This document shows, piece after piece, positions 34,491 through 42,136 of a DNA stretch of 64,000 nt (positions are counted from its first letter, which is position 1; each line of letters begins with the position of its first letter). Made by a program: the position numbers and the translations under genes. Below the pieces are notes generated by a model, which was not told where the DNA came from, did not search any database, and saw only the letters and a program-made list of their open reading frames with translations. Source of the stretch: Pseudonocardia sp. DSM 110487 (GTDB taxonomy: Bacteria > Actinomycetota > Actinomycetes > Mycobacteriales > Pseudonocardiaceae); the NCBI RefSeq assembly GCF_019468565.1, contig NZ_CP080521.1, positions 10,068,710 to 10,132,709 of the forward strand, given 5' to 3'.

Positions 34491-37350
34491 CCAGCCTGCC
34501 GGGCACCACGATCACCTTGCGAGGCGCCCGGCCGTCCAGCGCCGCGACGACCTTCTCGTCGGCCAGCGCAGCGGCTTGCACCTGGTCGGGCGAGGCGTCG
34601 GCCGGCACCGTGACGCGTGAGCGCACCTTGCCGTTGATCTGGATCGGGTACTCGACCGTGTCGGCCACCAGGTACCGCTCGTCGGCCACCGGGAACGGGT
34701 GATAGGCCAGCGAGCCATCGTGGCCCAGCAGCGACCACAGCTCCTCGGCGATGTGCGGCGTCAGCGGCGCCATCATCAGCACCAGCGGCTCCGCGACGGA
34801 GCGGGGCACGCCGACCGCGCCGTAGACCTTGGTCAGGTGGTTGTTCAGCTCGATCAGCTTGGCGGCGGCCGTGTTGTAGCGCAGCGCGAAGAAGTCGCTG
34901 TGCACGCCGGCGATCGCCCGGTGCAGCACCCGCAGCGTCTCGGTGTCGGGCTCGTCATCGGTGACCCGGACCGCGCCGGTCTGCTCGTCCACCAGGTTGC
35001 GCCACACACGCTGCAGGAACCGGTGCGAACCGATGACGTCACGGGTGGACCAGGGCCGGGACACCTCCAGCGGGCCCGTCGACATCTCGTACAGGCGGAA
35101 GGTGTCGGCGCCGTAGCGGTCGCACATCTCGTCGGGCGTCACCACGTTCTTCAGCGACTTGCCCATCTTCCCGTACTCCTGGCGCACGGGTTGGCCGTTC
35201 CACGTGAAACGCCCCTCTTCGTCCTCGACCACCTCCTCGGCCGGGACGTAGGCGCCGCGGGCATCGGTGTAGGCGTACGCCTGGATGTAGCCCTGGTTGA
35301 CCAGCCTGCGGAACGGCTCCTCCGAGCTCAGGTGGCCCAGGTCGTGCAGGACCTTGTGCCAGAACCGCGCGTACAGCAGGTGCAGCACCGCATGCTCGAC
35401 GCCGCCGACGTACAGGTCGACACCGCCGGGGTCGCCCGGTCGCGACGGGTCCTTGCCCAGCCAGTACTGCTCGACGTCCGGATCGACGAACCGCTCGTTG
35501 TTCTCCGGGTCCAGGTAGCGGATCGGGTACCAGCACGAGCCGGCCCACTGGGGCATCGTGTTGGTTTCACGGCGGTAGTGCCGCAGGCCGTCCCCCAGGT
35601 CCAGGTCGACCTCCACCCATTCGGTGGCGCGCGACAGCGGCGGCTCCGGCTCGGTGTCGGCGGCATTCGGGTCGTAGGTCTTGGGGGAGACGTCGTCGAC
35701 GTCGGGCAGCTCGACCGGCAGCTGGTCGGCGGGCAGCGCGACCGGACCGTCCTCGTCCCAGGCGATCGGGAACGGCTCGCCCCAGTACCGCTGGCGGGAG
35801 AACAGCCAGTCGCGCAGCTTGTACTGCACCACTGCCTCGCCCGCGCCCCGCGCGGCCAGCCAGTCGGTGATTGCCCGCTTCGCCTCGGCGACGCCCATGC
35901 CGTTCAGGCTGATCTCGGCGTTCGCCGAGTTGATCGCCGGACCCTCCCCGGTGTACGCCTCGCCGTCCCAACCCTCGCTCGGCTGGACAGTGCGCACGAT
36001 CGGCAGGCCGAAGGCCTCTGCGAAGTCCCAGTCGCGCTGGTCCTGCCCCGGCACGGCCATGATCGCGCCGGTGCCGTAGCCCATCAGCACGTAGTCGGCG
36101 ACGAACACGGGGATCCGCTCGTCGTTGACCGGGTTGATGGCGTACGCACCGGTGAAGACGCCGGTCTTCTCCTTGTACTCCTGGCGGTCCAGCTCGGACT
36201 TGCGCTCCGCCGCAGTCCGGTACGCGGCAACCGCCTCCCGCGGATCGGCCGCTCCACCGGTCCACCGGGGGTCGACGCCGGCCGGCCACTCCTGGGGGAC
36301 GATCGCGTCGACCAGCGGATGCTCAGGGGCCAGCACCATGTACGTGGCGCCGAACAGCGTGTCCGGCCGCGTGGTGAAGACCTCGATCGCCGTGCCGTCG
36401 ATGGGGAAGCGGACCTGCGCGCCCTCGGAGCGACCGATCCAGTTCCGCTGCATCGTCTTGATCGAGTCCGGCCAGTCCAGCCGGTCCAGGTCGTCGATCA
36501 GGCGGTCGGCGTAGGCCGTGATCCGCATCATCCACTGCTTCAGGTTGCGGCGGAACACGGGGAAGTTGCCCCGCTCGCTGCGCCCGTCGGCGGTGACCTC
36601 CTCGTTGGCCAGCACCGTGCCCAGCCCGGGGCACCAGTTGACGGGCGCCTCGGAGATGTAGGCCAGCCGGTAGCCGTCGATCACAGCCCGCTGCTCGGCC
36701 CGCGTCAGCTCGCACCAGCCGCGCCCGTCAGGCGTGCGCCTCTTGTCCTGCGCGAACTCCGCCTCCAGTTCGGCGATGGGCCGCGCCTTCTGCTGCTTCT
36801 CGTCGTACCAGGAGTTGAAGATCTGCAGGAAGATCCACTGGGTCCAGCGGTAGAACTCGACGTCGGTGGTGGCCACCGAGCGGCGCTCGTCGTGGGCCAG
36901 GCCCAGCTGCCGCAGCTGCGCCTTGTAGCGCTGGATGTTCTCCTCGGTGGTCGTGCGCGGGTGCGTGCCGGTCTGTACCGCGTACTGCTCTGCCGGCAGG
37001 CCGAACGCGTCGAAGCCCATCGCGTGCAGCACGGTGCGGCCGTTCATCCGCAGGTAGCGGCCCAGCACGTCGGTGCCGATGAAGCCCAGCGGGTGGCCGA
37101 CGTGCAGTCCCGCACCGGACGGGTAGGGGAACATGTCCAGCAGGTAGACCTTCTCGCGACCGATGGCCTCCGGGTCGGCCCACGGCCCGGACGGGTTCGG
37201 CGCGTGGAACGTGCCCTCGTTCTCCCACCGGTCCTGCCAGCGACGCTCGATCCGCGTGGCCAGCGCGGCGCCGTACCGGAACGGTGGGGCGCCGTCGTTG
37301 CTGGGAGCGTCGGCCCGCTCCGGCGCGGCTGCGGTCGTGTCCGTGCTCAT
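34474..37350 (-). CDS. leuS: Leucyl-tRNA synthetase
   Basis: Class Ia synthetase of 958 residues that charges tRNA-Leu. The HIGH motif appears as H83-V-G-H86 (PSGAGLHVGHPLGF) and KMSKS as KMGKS in the second half (GKMGKSLKNVVTPDE). The editing domain between them is present (TTRPDTLFGATYMVLAPEH, GTGAIMAVPGQDQRDWDFA). ATG at 37350 has AGGAG seven bases upstream. A leader with a Leu-rich peptide and terminator hairpin precedes it, implying control by leucine or Leu-tRNA supply. Confidence 0.96.
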   Translation of the reverse strand: MSTDTTAAAPERADAPSNDGAPPFRYGAALATRIERRWQDRWENEGTFHAPNPSGPWADPEAIGREKVYLLDMFPYPSGAGLHVGHPLGFIGTDVLGRYLRMNGRTVLHAMGFDAFGLPAEQYAVQTGTHPRTTTEENIQRYKAQLRQLGLAHDERRSVATTDVEFYRWTQWIFLQIFNSWYDEKQQKARPIAELEAEFAQDKRRTPDGRGWCELTRAEQRAVIDGYRLAYISEAPVNWCPGLGTVLANEEVTADGRSERGNFPVFRRNLKQWMMRITAYADRLIDDLDRLDWPDSIKTMQRNWIGRSEGAQVRFPIDGTAIEVFTTRPDTLFGATYMVLAPEHPLVDAIVPQEWPAGVDPRWTGGAADPREAVAAYRTAAERKSELDRQEYKEKTGVFTGAYAINPVNDERIPVFVADYVLMGYGTGAIMAVPGQDQRDWDFAEAFGLPIVRTVQPSEGWDGEAYTGEGPAINSANAEISLNGMGVAEAKRAITDWLAARGAGEAVVQYKLRDWLFSRQRYWGEPFPIAWDEDGPVALPADQLPVELPDVDDVSPKTYDPNAADTEPEPPLSRATEWVEVDLDLGDGLRHYRRETNTMPQWAGSCWYPIRYLDPENNERFVDPDVEQYWLGKDPSRPGDPGGVDLYVGGVEHAVLHLLYARFWHKVLHDLGHLSSEEPFRRLVNQGYIQAYAYTDARGAYVPAEEVVEDEEGRFTWNGQPVRQEYGKMGKSLKNVVTPDEMCDRYGADTFRLYEMSTGPLEVSRPWSTRDVIGSHRFLQRVWRNLVDEQTGAVRVTDDEPDTETLRVLHRAIAGVHSDFFALRYNTAAAKLIELNNHLTKVYGAVGVPRSVAEPLVLMMAPLTPHIAEELWSLLGHDGSLAYHPFPVADERYLVADTVEYPIQINGKVRSRVTVPADASPDQVQAAALADEKVVAALDGRAPRKVIVVPGRLVNVVI

Positions 37351-37382
37351 GTCCCGCTCCTGGGAAGTCCGTGGGTGGCCCG

Positions 37383-37420
37383 AAAAACCAGAAGACCCCC
37401 CTGCTCGAGGCAGGAGGGGT
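37383..37420 (-). terminator. leuS leader attenuator hairpin
   Basis: On the minus strand ACCCCTCCTGC pairs with GCAGGGGGGT (one wobble) around a CTCGA loop, followed after seven bases by five consecutive T residues: a classical Rho-independent terminator placed 33 bases before the leuS start codon. Together with the upstream leader peptide it has the layout of an amino-acid attenuator. An upstream stem (37422-37431 with 37455-37464, ten perfect pairs) could be the pause hairpin. Confidence 0.8.
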
Positions 37421-37448
37421 CGGCCGCGCCGGGGCGTGTGCGACACGC

Positions 37449-37487
37449 TCAGTGCGGCGCGGCCTCGAGAAGGAGTCGGCGGGCCAC
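37449..37487 (-). CDS. leuS leader peptide with three consecutive Leu codons
   Basis: Twelve-codon reading frame V-A-R-R-L-L-L-E-A-A-P-H starting at GTG 37487 and ending TGA. Codons 5-7 are CTC, CTT, CTC. A ribosome held at these codons would cover the left arm of the stem at 37455-37464, changing folding upstream of the terminator. TGGGGAC lies directly before the GTG as a weak ribosome site. Too short to be protected by chance statistics alone, but content, position and the downstream hairpin agree. Confidence 0.75.
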   Translation of the reverse strand: MARRLLLEAAPH

Positions 37488-37598
37488 GTCCCCAGGGTAG
37501 CGCCGCCGGTCCGAGCTGCGCGATCGGGTACGCGAGCGCGCCGCCTCGAAGGTCCGCGAGCGGAGCGGAGGCCATCGGCCCCGCGTAGCCTGGCCGCC

Positions 37599-38048
37599 GT
37601 GCCGCTCCCCATCCGCCTCGCCCTGGGTGTCCTGCTCGTCGTGCTCGGTGCCGCGCTTCTCACGATCGCGGTCCTCGGCCTGCGCCGGAAGCTGCGGCGC
37701 AACCGTTGGGCCGGCGTGCGCACGGTCGCGAGCCTGCGCTCGGACGCGGCGTTCGCGGTGGCCAACCAGGTGGCCGCGGCCCCGCTCGCCGCGGCGGGTG
37801 GCGTGGCCGCCGTGGGCGGCGCCGTCCTGCTGGCGGGAGCCACGGGCGTGCTCGGCTGGACTCTGGTCGTCGTGAGCACCATCGCCGTCTTCGTCCTCAC
37901 CGGCGTCGCGGGTGTGGCGGGGGATCGCGCGGCCGGTGCCGTGCCGACGCCGGCTACCGGGCCGTCGGCGTGCGGCGGGGCGTGCGCGGGCTGCGACCTC
38001 GTCGCGGGCTGCCGCACCGCAGTGACCGGCGCGCCGCAGCAGGGCTAG
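37599..38048 (+). CDS. SdpI-family membrane protein
   Basis: Protein of 149 residues with three membrane segments (IRLALGVLLVVLGAALLTIA; an Ala/Gly-rich one in the middle; TLVVVSTIAVFVLTGVAGVA). RRNRWAGVRTVASLRSDAAF is the SdpI signature loop. SdpI gives immunity to the SdpC toxin in Bacillus; the role here is not known. The cysteine-rich tail (ACGGACAGCDLVAGC) is unusual. GTG at 37599, divergent from leuS. Its TAG stop shares a CTAG with the stop of the convergent yqgE gene. Confidence 0.78.
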   Translation: MPLPIRLALGVLLVVLGAALLTIAVLGLRRKLRRNRWAGVRTVASLRSDAAFAVANQVAAAPLAAAGGVAAVGGAVLLAGATGVLGWTLVVVSTIAVFVLTGVAGVAGDRAAGAVPTPATGPSACGGACAGCDLVAGCRTAVTGAPQQG

Positions 38049-38644
38049 TTGTTCCTCAGATCGAGCGGGTAGGTCGCGAGCAGCGAGAGCGGCATGCCCT
38101 GGCGCCGCAGCACGTGGCCCCACAGGCGGCCGTCGTGGCGGGCGAGCACGTCGTCCGGGATGGCGGGCACGACGATCCAGTCGCCCCGCTCGATCTCACC
38201 CGCGAGCTGTCCGGCGTCCCAGCCGGAGTAGCCGGCGAACACGCGCAGGCCGCGCAGGCTCGGCGCGATCGTCGCCGGGTCGGAGTCGAGGTCGACGAGC
38301 GCCACCGGCCCGCGCACCCTGATCAGCCCGTCGACCGCGTTCGGATCCTGCCCGGTGCGCACCGCCGCGAGGCAGAGGGCGGTCTCGCTCTCGACCGGAC
38401 CGCCGACGAAGACCGAAGACGGCTGCGACGACAGCGGAGCCCACGACGGAAGGACGTCGCCCACCGTGACCTCGCTCGGCCGGTTCAGGACGACGCCGAG
38501 GGTGCCCCGGTCACGGTGCTCGATGATGTAGATCACAGTGCGCCGGAAGTGGGGGTCGAGCAGGCCGGGAGCCGCCACCAGCAGCGTGCCTGGCGCCACC
38601 TCCGAACCGGGAGCCGAACCAGAACGGGAGCGCTCGTCCACCAC
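38045..38644 (-). CDS. YqgE/AlgH family protein (DUF179)
   Basis: Protein of 199 residues with the DUF179 pattern: GTLLVAAPGLLDPHFRRTVI, EHRDRGTLGVVLNRPSEV, VFVGGPVESETALCL, FAGYSGWDAGQLAGEI and DWIVVPAIPDDV. The family is widespread and its biochemical role unsettled. Two tandem GTG codons (38644 and 38641) are possible starts. Divergent from the MFS gene. Its stop codon is read from the same CTAG that ends the SdpI-like gene, a four-base overlap. Confidence 0.88.
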   Translation of the reverse strand: MVDERSRSGSAPGSEVAPGTLLVAAPGLLDPHFRRTVIYIIEHRDRGTLGVVLNRPSEVTVGDVLPSWAPLSSQPSSVFVGGPVESETALCLAAVRTGQDPNAVDGLIRVRGPVALVDLDSDPATIAPSLRGLRVFAGYSGWDAGQLAGEIERGDWIVVPAIPDDVLARHDGRLWGHVLRRQGMPLSLLATYPLDLRNN

Positions 38645-38686
38645 ACGCCCATCGTCGCACCCCGCTCGGCGCAGTAGCCTCCAGCC

Positions 38687-40045
38687 GTGCCGTCTTCGGG
38701 CCATGGGCTGCCATCCGCCGCTGCCGCGGTCCCCGGCGCGACGCCGGGTGTGCGACTCGGCCTCGTCCGGCTGCTGCGCACCCCGGGCTTCCGCAGGCTG
38801 CTCGCCGTGCGCTTCGCCACGCAGTGGGGCGACGGCATGTTCCAGGCCGCCCTCGGCGGGGCCGTGCTGTTCAACCCTGAGCGGCAGGCCGACCCGCTCG
38901 CGGTGGCGGCGGGGCTCGCCGTGCTCCTGCTGCCCTACTCGCTGATCGGGCCGTTCGCCGGCGCACTCATCGACCGCTGGGACCGCAGGCGGGTCCTGCT
39001 CGGCGCGAGCCTCGTGCGCGCTGCGCTCGTCGTCGCGGTCGCGGCGGTGGTGCTGTCCGGTGGGGCCGGCATGGCGCTCTACCTGCCTGCGCTGGCCGCG
39101 GCGGGGGTGAACCGGTTCGTGCTCGCCGCGCTGTCGGTCGCGCTGCCCCACGTCGTGCCGCGCCAGCACCTGGTGGAGGCCAACACCTTCGCCGTCACGG
39201 CGGGCGCCGCTACGGCCGCGATCGGCGGGGCCACGGCGATCGGGCTGCGCGAGCTCGTCGGCACGGGCGACGCGGGGTCGGGCGCGGTGACCCTCGTGGG
39301 GATCGCCGGTTCCCTGACGGCCGCGGTGCTCGCCGCGCGGTTCCGGCGCAGGCAGCTCGGGCCAGACCGCACCGACGGCCACCGGTCAACGGTCAGCAGC
39401 GTGCTGCACGGTTTCGGCGACGGGGCGCGGGCGACGATCGCCACCCCGTCGGTGGCCGCGTCGTTCCTCGCACTCGGGACGCACCGGCTCGCGTTCGGCG
39501 TGTCGACGCTGCTCTCGTTGCTGCTGTTCCGGTACGCGTTCACCGACGCGGGCCCGCTGCGCGCCGGCATGGCGGGCCTCGGCGAGGCGGTCGTGCTCGC
39601 CGCGGCCGGACTGGGCACGGCGGCCCTCGTCACCCCGTGGATGGTGCGCCGGTGGGGCCGGCCGCGGACGGTGCGGGTGTCGCTCGTGGTCGCCACGGTC
39701 ACGCAGCTCACTCTCGCGGCGTTGCTCTCGCTGCCCACCGTCATGGTGGCGGCCTTCGTGCTGGGGCTCACCGGTCAGATCGTCAAACTCTGCGCCGACG
39801 CCGCGGTGCAGGGCGAGGTTGGCGACGAGGTGCTCGGGCGCGTGTTCGCCCTCTACGACATCGTGTTCAACGTCGGCTACGTGCTGGCGGTGGCCGCTGC
39901 CGCCCTGCTCAGCCCGCCCGACGGGACGGCCCCGTTGCTCTTCGCCACGGCCGCCCTGCTGTACGTCCTCGGCCTCGTGGGCCACGACCTGCAGCTGCGC
40001 CGCGCCCGCCGGCTCGAGGCAATGTCAGCGAGGCCACCTTCCTGA
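38687..40045 (+). CDS. Major facilitator superfamily transporter
   Basis: Membrane transporter of 452 residues with about 12 hydrophobic segments. The loop 2-3 motif A region is visible as GALIDRWDRRRVLLGASLVR, and the second half has TPWMVRRWGRPRTVRVSLVV and DAAVQGEVGDEVLGRVFALY. It belongs to the enterobactin-exporter/macrolide-efflux-like group; no substrate can be assigned. GTG at 38687. Divergent from yqgE and followed by a hairpin shared with pcnA. Confidence 0.85.
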   Translation: MPSSGHGLPSAAAAVPGATPGVRLGLVRLLRTPGFRRLLAVRFATQWGDGMFQAALGGAVLFNPERQADPLAVAAGLAVLLLPYSLIGPFAGALIDRWDRRRVLLGASLVRAALVVAVAAVVLSGGAGMALYLPALAAAGVNRFVLAALSVALPHVVPRQHLVEANTFAVTAGAATAAIGGATAIGLRELVGTGDAGSGAVTLVGIAGSLTAAVLAARFRRRQLGPDRTDGHRSTVSSVLHGFGDGARATIATPSVAASFLALGTHRLAFGVSTLLSLLLFRYAFTDAGPLRAGMAGLGEAVVLAAAGLGTAALVTPWMVRRWGRPRTVRVSLVVATVTQLTLAALLSLPTVMVAAFVLGLTGQIVKLCADAAVQGEVGDEVLGRVFALYDIVFNVGYVLAVAAAALLSPPDGTAPLLFATAALLYVLGLVGHDLQLRRARRLEAMSARPPS

Positions 40046-40077
40046 CGTCAGCTGACAGGAAGGTCGCCATGCTGACA
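40023..40077. terminator. Bidirectional hairpin between the MFS gene and pcnA
   Basis: Inverted repeat with arms of 22 bases (TGTCAGCGAGGCCACCTTCC... against its complement, three mismatches) and an eleven-base loop. It overlaps the 3' end of the MFS gene and stops two bases before the pcnA stop codon. The loop itself contains GTCAGCTGAC, a ten-base palindrome, so two alternative foldings exist. Confidence 0.7.
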
Positions 40078-40078
40078 C

Positions 40079-41539
40079 TCAGCCGAGGTTCTCCGCCGCC
40101 CATGCCCGCAGCTCGGCCTCGGCCTCCTCGTAGGACATCGGGCCGCGCTCCATGCGCAGGGCCAGGAGGTGCTTGTATGCCTTGCCCACCTGCGGACCCG
40201 GCGGGATGCCCAGCAGCCGCATGATCTCGTTGCCGTCCAGGTCGGGGCGGATGGCGTCGAGGGTCTCCTGCTCGCTCAGGCGGGCGATCCGCTCCTCGAG
40301 GGAGTCGTAGCTGCGCTGCAGCGCGGCGGCGCGACGGCGGTTGCGGGTGGTGCAGTCGGAGCGCACCAGCTTGTGCAGGCGATCGAGCAGCGGGCCCGCG
40401 TCGGTGACGTAGCGGCGGACCGCGGAGTCGGTCCACTCGCCGCCCGAGTAGCCGTGGAAGCGCAGGTGCAGGAACACGAGCTGGGAGACGTCGTCCACGA
40501 TCGCCTTCGAGTACTTCAGCTCGCGCAGCCGCTTCCGGGTCATCTTCGCGCCGACCACCTCGTGGTGGTGGAAGCTCACGCGCCCGTCCGGCTCCTTGCG
40601 CCTGGTGTCGGGCTTGCCGATGTCGTGCAGGAGCGCGGAGAGCCGGAGCACGAGGTCGGGACCGTCGGTCTCGCGCTCGATCGCCTGCTCCATGACGACG
40701 AGCGAGTGGGTGTAGACGTCCTTGTGCTGCATGTGCTCGTCGATCGCGAGCCGCATGGCTGGGACCTCGGGGAGCACCTGCTCGCACAGTCCGGTGTCGA
40801 CCATCAGCTCGATGGCGCGCCGCGGGTGCGTGCCGAGGATCAGCTTGTTGAGCTCGGCCTGCACGCGCTCCCGGGTGATGCGGGCCAGCTCGCCGGCCAT
40901 ATTGGTCATCGCGACGAGAACCCGGTCGGCTGGGGTGAGTCCGAGCTGAGAGACGAACCGGGCGGCCCGCAGCATCCGCAGCGGATCGTCGGCGAACGAC
41001 TCCTCCGGCGTTGCCGGCGTGTCCAGGGTGCCTGCGGCGAGTGCGGCGAGCCCGCCATACGGGTCGACGAACCGCCGCTCGGACCCGGTGAGCTCCACCG
41101 CCATCGCGTTGACGGTGAAGTCCCGCCGGACGAGGTCGTCCTCGATCGTGTCGCCGAATCGCACGACCGGGTTGCGGGAGACGCGGTCATAGGCGTCGGC
41201 GCGGAACGTCGTGATCTCGACGGTGGTGCCGCGCCGGCGGGCGCCGACCGTGCCGAAGGCGATGCCGGTGTCCCAGACCGCGTCGGTCCAGCCGTGGACG
41301 ACGGCGAGGATCTCCTCGGGCCGGGCATCGGTCGTGAAGTCCAGATCGGACACCTCACGGCCGAGCAAGGCGTCGCGGACGCTGCCGCCCACCAGGAAGA
41401 GCCGGTGACCGGCGTCGGCGAACCGGGTAGCGAGCTCCTCGGCGACCGGGCCGATCGTGACCATCTGCACGACCGCATTCTGCTGGGCTCGCAGGAGTTC
41501 GGGGGGCGCGGCGCCGGAGGCCGTGGCGGGTGCGGACAC
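40079..41539 (-). CDS. pcnA: CCA tRNA nucleotidyltransferase/poly(A) polymerase family
   Basis: Nucleotidyltransferase of 486 residues that adds or repairs the 3' CCA of tRNA. The catalytic head has G51-G-S-V-R-D56 and D65-L-D67; the RNA-binding neck (ESFADDPLRMLRAARFVSQL) follows, and a C-terminal HD domain is visible (LSALLHDIGKPDTR, FHHHEVVGAKM). GTG at 41539. Divergent from the NUDIX gene, the conserved Rv3907c-Rv3908 arrangement. CCA-adding rather than poly(A) activity is assumed from family and lineage. Confidence 0.93.
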   Translation of the reverse strand: MSAPATASGAAPPELLRAQQNAVVQMVTIGPVAEELATRFADAGHRLFLVGGSVRDALLGREVSDLDFTTDARPEEILAVVHGWTDAVWDTGIAFGTVGARRRGTTVEITTFRADAYDRVSRNPVVRFGDTIEDDLVRRDFTVNAMAVELTGSERRFVDPYGGLAALAAGTLDTPATPEESFADDPLRMLRAARFVSQLGLTPADRVLVAMTNMAGELARITRERVQAELNKLILGTHPRRAIELMVDTGLCEQVLPEVPAMRLAIDEHMQHKDVYTHSLVVMEQAIERETDGPDLVLRLSALLHDIGKPDTRRKEPDGRVSFHHHEVVGAKMTRKRLRELKYSKAIVDDVSQLVFLHLRFHGYSGGEWTDSAVRRYVTDAGPLLDRLHKLVRSDCTTRNRRRAAALQRSYDSLEERIARLSEQETLDAIRPDLDGNEIMRLLGIPPGPQVGKAYKHLLALRMERGPMSYEEAEAELRAWAAENLG

Positions 41540-41641
41540 GGCGCGCCAGTCTATGCGTCGCCCGTTCGAGGGGCGACGAGGATAGGCGGCACGCTCGCCT
41601 TGCACCGGCGTTCGGTGCCGGTCGCTCGTTACGATCCCCAC

Positions 41642-42136
41642 ATGTCTTCATCCCGCGGCCGCTCCGGGGGGCGTCGCGGGGGTCGTCCGGCAGAGCGCCG
41701 CAGACGGCTGCGTACGGTCGACGAGACGTCGGCGGGCGGGCTCGTCGTCGACCACGCCACGGGCGCGGCCGCTGTGATCGGCCGCCTCGACCGCAAGGGC
41801 CGCCTGCTGTGGTCGCTGCCCAAGGGCCACATCGAGGCCGGTGAGACGGCCGAGGAGGCGGCGGTGCGCGAGGTCGAGGAGGAAACCGGCATCATCGGCC
41901 GCGTGGTCGCACCGCTCGGCACGATCGACTTCTGGTTCGTCGCCGAGGACCGACGCGTCCACAAGACCGTCCACCACTTCCTGCTGCAGGCGCTCGGTGG
42001 AGAGCTGTCCGACGACGACGTCGAGGTCGCCGAGGTGGCCTGGGTGCCGCTCGACGAGCTCGAGGACCGCCTCGCGTACGCCGACGAACGCCGCCTCATC
42101 AGGAGGGCCACCGAGCTGCTGGAGGAATCCGCGTGA
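41642..42136 (+). CDS. NUDIX hydrolase (MutT4/Rv3908-like)
   Basis: Protein of 164 residues with a complete Nudix box at residues 62-84 (GHIEAGETAEEAAVREVEEE, then TGI). An arginine-rich N-terminus (MSSSRGRSGGRRGGRPAERR) precedes the domain. First gene of the block that continues with DUF6049, murJ and the pseudokinase; its stop overlaps the next start by four bases. The homologue in Mycobacterium is named mutT4; substrate may be a dinucleotide or oxidised nucleotide. Confidence 0.9.
   Translation: MSSSRGRSGGRRGGRPAERRRRLRTVDETSAGGLVVDHATGAAAVIGRLDRKGRLLWSLPKGHIEAGETAEEAAVREVEEETGIIGRVVAPLGTIDFWFVAEDRRVHKTVHHFLLQALGGELSDDDVEVAEVAWVPLDELEDRLAYADERRLIRRATELLEESA

Noticed and set aside
35196..35211. 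parS-like sequence CGTTCCACGTGAAACG inside leuS
   Set aside because: Only 13 of 16 positions match, with a mismatch in an arm, and it is in conserved coding sequence 21 kb from the real cluster; likely chance.
40023..40077. Repeat around ACCTTCCTGACGTCAGCTGACAG as a mobile element
   Set aside because: It is fully explained as a bidirectional terminator between convergent genes. A similar GGCCTTCCTGACG at 53830 is too short to define a repeat family.
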